NCBI GenBank assembly: GCA_001038565.1
Contig: LFJO01000002.1
Span: 508,844 to 572,843 of the forward strand
Length of the DNA: 64,000 nt
Reading direction: 5' to 3'
Source: Alkalihalobacillus pseudalcaliphilus
Lineage (GTDB): Bacteria > Bacillota > Bacilli > Bacillales > Bacillaceae_D
Each line of letters begins with the position of its first letter. Positions within the stretch are counted from its first letter, which is position 1. A program made the translations under genes and the position numbers. The notes beneath the pieces are model-generated. The model saw only the letters and a list, made by a program, of their open reading frames with translations, did no database searches and was not told the DNA's origin. This document shows positions 62,337-64,000 of the stretch, one piece after another.

Positions 62337-63950
62337 TTATTCGGCTAGTTTTACATCCTTGAAGAATGGTGTACCGTTGAAGTTAACAAAGAATCCTTCG
62401 GCAATACCATTTAATCCGTGGACAAAGTCTGGGTGGAATAAATAAATCATTGGGACTTCATCTACTAAGATTTCAGAGACTTCTTTATAAGCTTCATAAC
62501 GCTCGTCTTGCTCGGTACTTGTACGTCCGATATCAAGTAACTCATCGACACGATCATTAGCTAAGAATGAACGGTTACCTGGATCTCCAAATTGTGAAGA
62601 GTGGAATAAGTTATATAATCCATAATCTGCATCACCGGTAACTGTCGTCCAACCAAGGACAAATAATTCATGTTCTCCATTGGCAGTCGCTTCAAGGAAA
62701 GCTCCCCACTCTAATGGACGGATGTTTACTGTAATTCCGATTTGTGATAATTGTGTTTGAACAAGCTCAGCGATACCAGCACGCTCTATACTACCTTCAT
62801 TAACAAAAATTGTCGTTTCAAAACCATCAGGGAAACCTGCATCAGTTAGTAATTCTTTAGCCCCTTCGATATCAAAAGGAAGTGGCTCAAGACCTTGGTA
62901 GTTTCCATCAACAGTAGGAGCTAATGGGCCTACAGATGGAACACCTTGACCAGCTAAAATCCCATTGACAACATCTTCTTTGTTAATAGCCATAGCAATC
63001 GCTTGACGAACTTCTTTAATGTTAAAAGGCTCTTTTTCCATGTTAATTCCTACATAATCCATTCGAGTTCCTTGAACGCGGTTTGTGCTAATATCTGCCA
63101 TTCCTTCAACACGTTCTACATCAGAAGCTCCAACGAGAATTACATTCGCCTCGCCTCTTTCAAGCATCGCAACACGAGTTGGCTGTTCAGGTACTACTTC
63201 CCATGTCAGTGTATCTAGGTAAGGACCTTCACCCCAATAATCTTCATTTTTAACCATTTCGATTGAAGCACCGCGATTCCAGTTTTCTAATTTGAAAGGA
63301 CCGGTACCAATTGGATTTTCCGTTACTTTCGTGCCACCATCATTTTCTGCTTCAATAGCAGATGGAGCAATGATAGAGCCAGCATTATGAGCCAAATGTC
63401 TTGGAAGTGGTGCAAACGGCTCATCGGTTATAATCCTTACATTAAATTCATCAATGACTTCGACCTCGGAAATCATTGATAGAATGACGCGTTTAGGTGA
63501 CGCGAAATCTGGGTCAAGAATACGGTCTAAGGTAATTTTTACAGCATCTGCATTAAAGTCTGTCCCATCATGGAACTTAATTCCTTGACGAAGGGTAAAA
63601 TCCCATGTGTTTTCATCAACTTGCTCAAAAGATTCTGCTAATAAAGGAACTACATCTCCATTTTCATCAAAATCTGTTAACCTTTCAAAAATCTGAGTCG
63701 TTGCATCGTTTGAAGTAGAGTCATTTTGACCATGTGGATCAAGTGTCGGTGCATCTGAAGGGATCGCAATGGTAGCTCCCCCACCTTCAACGGCTACTAA
63801 TTCTTCTGAATCGTCACCACCGTTATCTGTTGAACCTCCTTGATCATCATCAGTATCTCCACCTGTCTCACCACTATTACAAGCGATAAGGACTAAGGCT
63901 AACATTGCAGCCATTAGTAAAAATAACCAACTCTTTCGTGCTGTTTTCAT
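62337..63950 (-). CDS. peptide/nickel-type ABC transporter substrate-binding lipoprotein
   Basis: A 537-residue SBP_bac_5 protein. The signal peptide ends in the lipobox LIAC with C24, followed by a very acidic glycine-rich linker (about 25-50), as often seen in alkaliphile surface proteins. The mature domain begins IAIPSDAPTLDPHGQND and shows the family signature GTGPFKLENWNRG. Substrate (peptide, glutathione or metal chelate) is not evident. The start has AAAGGGGGAATATGA upstream. Partner permease and ATPase genes would lie beyond the window or elsewhere. Confidence 0.88.
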   Translation of the reverse strand: MKTARKSWLFLLMAAMLALVLIACNSGETGGDTDDDQGGSTDNGGDDSEELVAVEGGGATIAIPSDAPTLDPHGQNDSTSNDATTQIFERLTDFDENGDVVPLLAESFEQVDENTWDFTLRQGIKFHDGTDFNADAVKITLDRILDPDFASPKRVILSMISEVEVIDEFNVRIITDEPFAPLPRHLAHNAGSIIAPSAIEAENDGGTKVTENPIGTGPFKLENWNRGASIEMVKNEDYWGEGPYLDTLTWEVVPEQPTRVAMLERGEANVILVGASDVERVEGMADISTNRVQGTRMDYVGINMEKEPFNIKEVRQAIAMAINKEDVVNGILAGQGVPSVGPLAPTVDGNYQGLEPLPFDIEGAKELLTDAGFPDGFETTIFVNEGSIERAGIAELVQTQLSQIGITVNIRPLEWGAFLEATANGEHELFVLGWTTVTGDADYGLYNLFHSSQFGDPGNRSFLANDRVDELLDIGRTSTEQDERYEAYKEVSEILVDEVPMIYLFHPDFVHGLNGIAEGFFVNFNGTPFFKDVKLAE

Positions 63951-64000
63951 TCATATTCCCCCTTTTGACATAATTTGATTTAAGTATTACAAATAATATA

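Overview
The window is a chromosomal segment of a low-GC, endospore-forming Bacillaceae, most likely an alkaliphilic or haloalkaliphilic Bacillus relative. The gene order follows the Bacillus subtilis 'yt' region closely: metK, ytoA, ytpA, ytpB, ytqB/mnmM, ytqA, yttB, leuS, ytfP, ytgP, pepV, ytkP, amyX, ytmP, ytzH, trmB, ytzB, ytoP, ytoQ, ytpP, ytpQ, ytpR, sftA, murC, ytxG, ytxH, aroA, ccpA, motPS, acuABC, acsA, tyrS. The acidic surface and tail sequences, the MotPS stator and the two SAM/T-box leaders fit that lineage. Species assignment is an inference; no rRNA or tRNA gene lies in the window.

Layout. 1-9 kb: SAM-I riboswitch and metK, a DUF1540 peptide, two carbonic anhydrases, ytpA-ytpB (lysophospholipase and C35 terpene cyclase), mnmM and a radical SAM protein, and an MFS exporter. 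8.7-15 kb: a leucine T-box and leuS, a flavoprotein, an amidase/deacetylase pair and a small holin-like protein. 15-21.5 kb: a YjbQ protein, the MurJ-type flippase ytgP, a decayed SEDS gene remnant, two tandem SEDS glycosyltransferase genes, and an RsuA-type pseudouridine synthase. 21.5-34 kb: peptidases, cysteine synthase, a NERD-like protein, purU, pullulanase, trmB and small yt genes. 34-44.5 kb: a lipoprotein, an EIIC-only membrane protein and ytpP, then ytpQ-ytpR-sftA-murC and the stress pair ytxGH. 44.5-64 kb: a long FtsA-like protein, aroA, ccpA-motP-motS, mtnN, acuCBA divergent from acsA, a class A penicillin-binding protein, a tyrosine T-box with tyrS, lrgAB and a peptide-type binding lipoprotein.

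How the genes relate. Cell-envelope genes recur: ytgP, two SEDS proteins, murC, the class A PBP, the amidase/deacetylase pair and lrgAB. Acetate metabolism (acsA with its AcuABC acetylation control) sits beside its regulator ccpA, and a cre-like site lies inside the first codons of acsA. Amino-acid supply is sensed by three RNA leaders (SAM, Leu, Tyr).

No phage, insertion sequence, CRISPR array or defence island was seen. The least explained material is intergenic. A family of dispersed, palindromic repeats occurs at about 7.2-7.4, 13.0, 14.8, 18.15, 36.7 and 42.9-43.35 kb. Its largest copy (42934-43119) can be drawn as a multibranched structure closed by an 8-bp helix, and the closing helix of another copy differs by a compensatory change. 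A separate long hairpin lies at 36383-36512. These are the best candidates for something undescribed; the protein-coding part is mostly conserved core genome.
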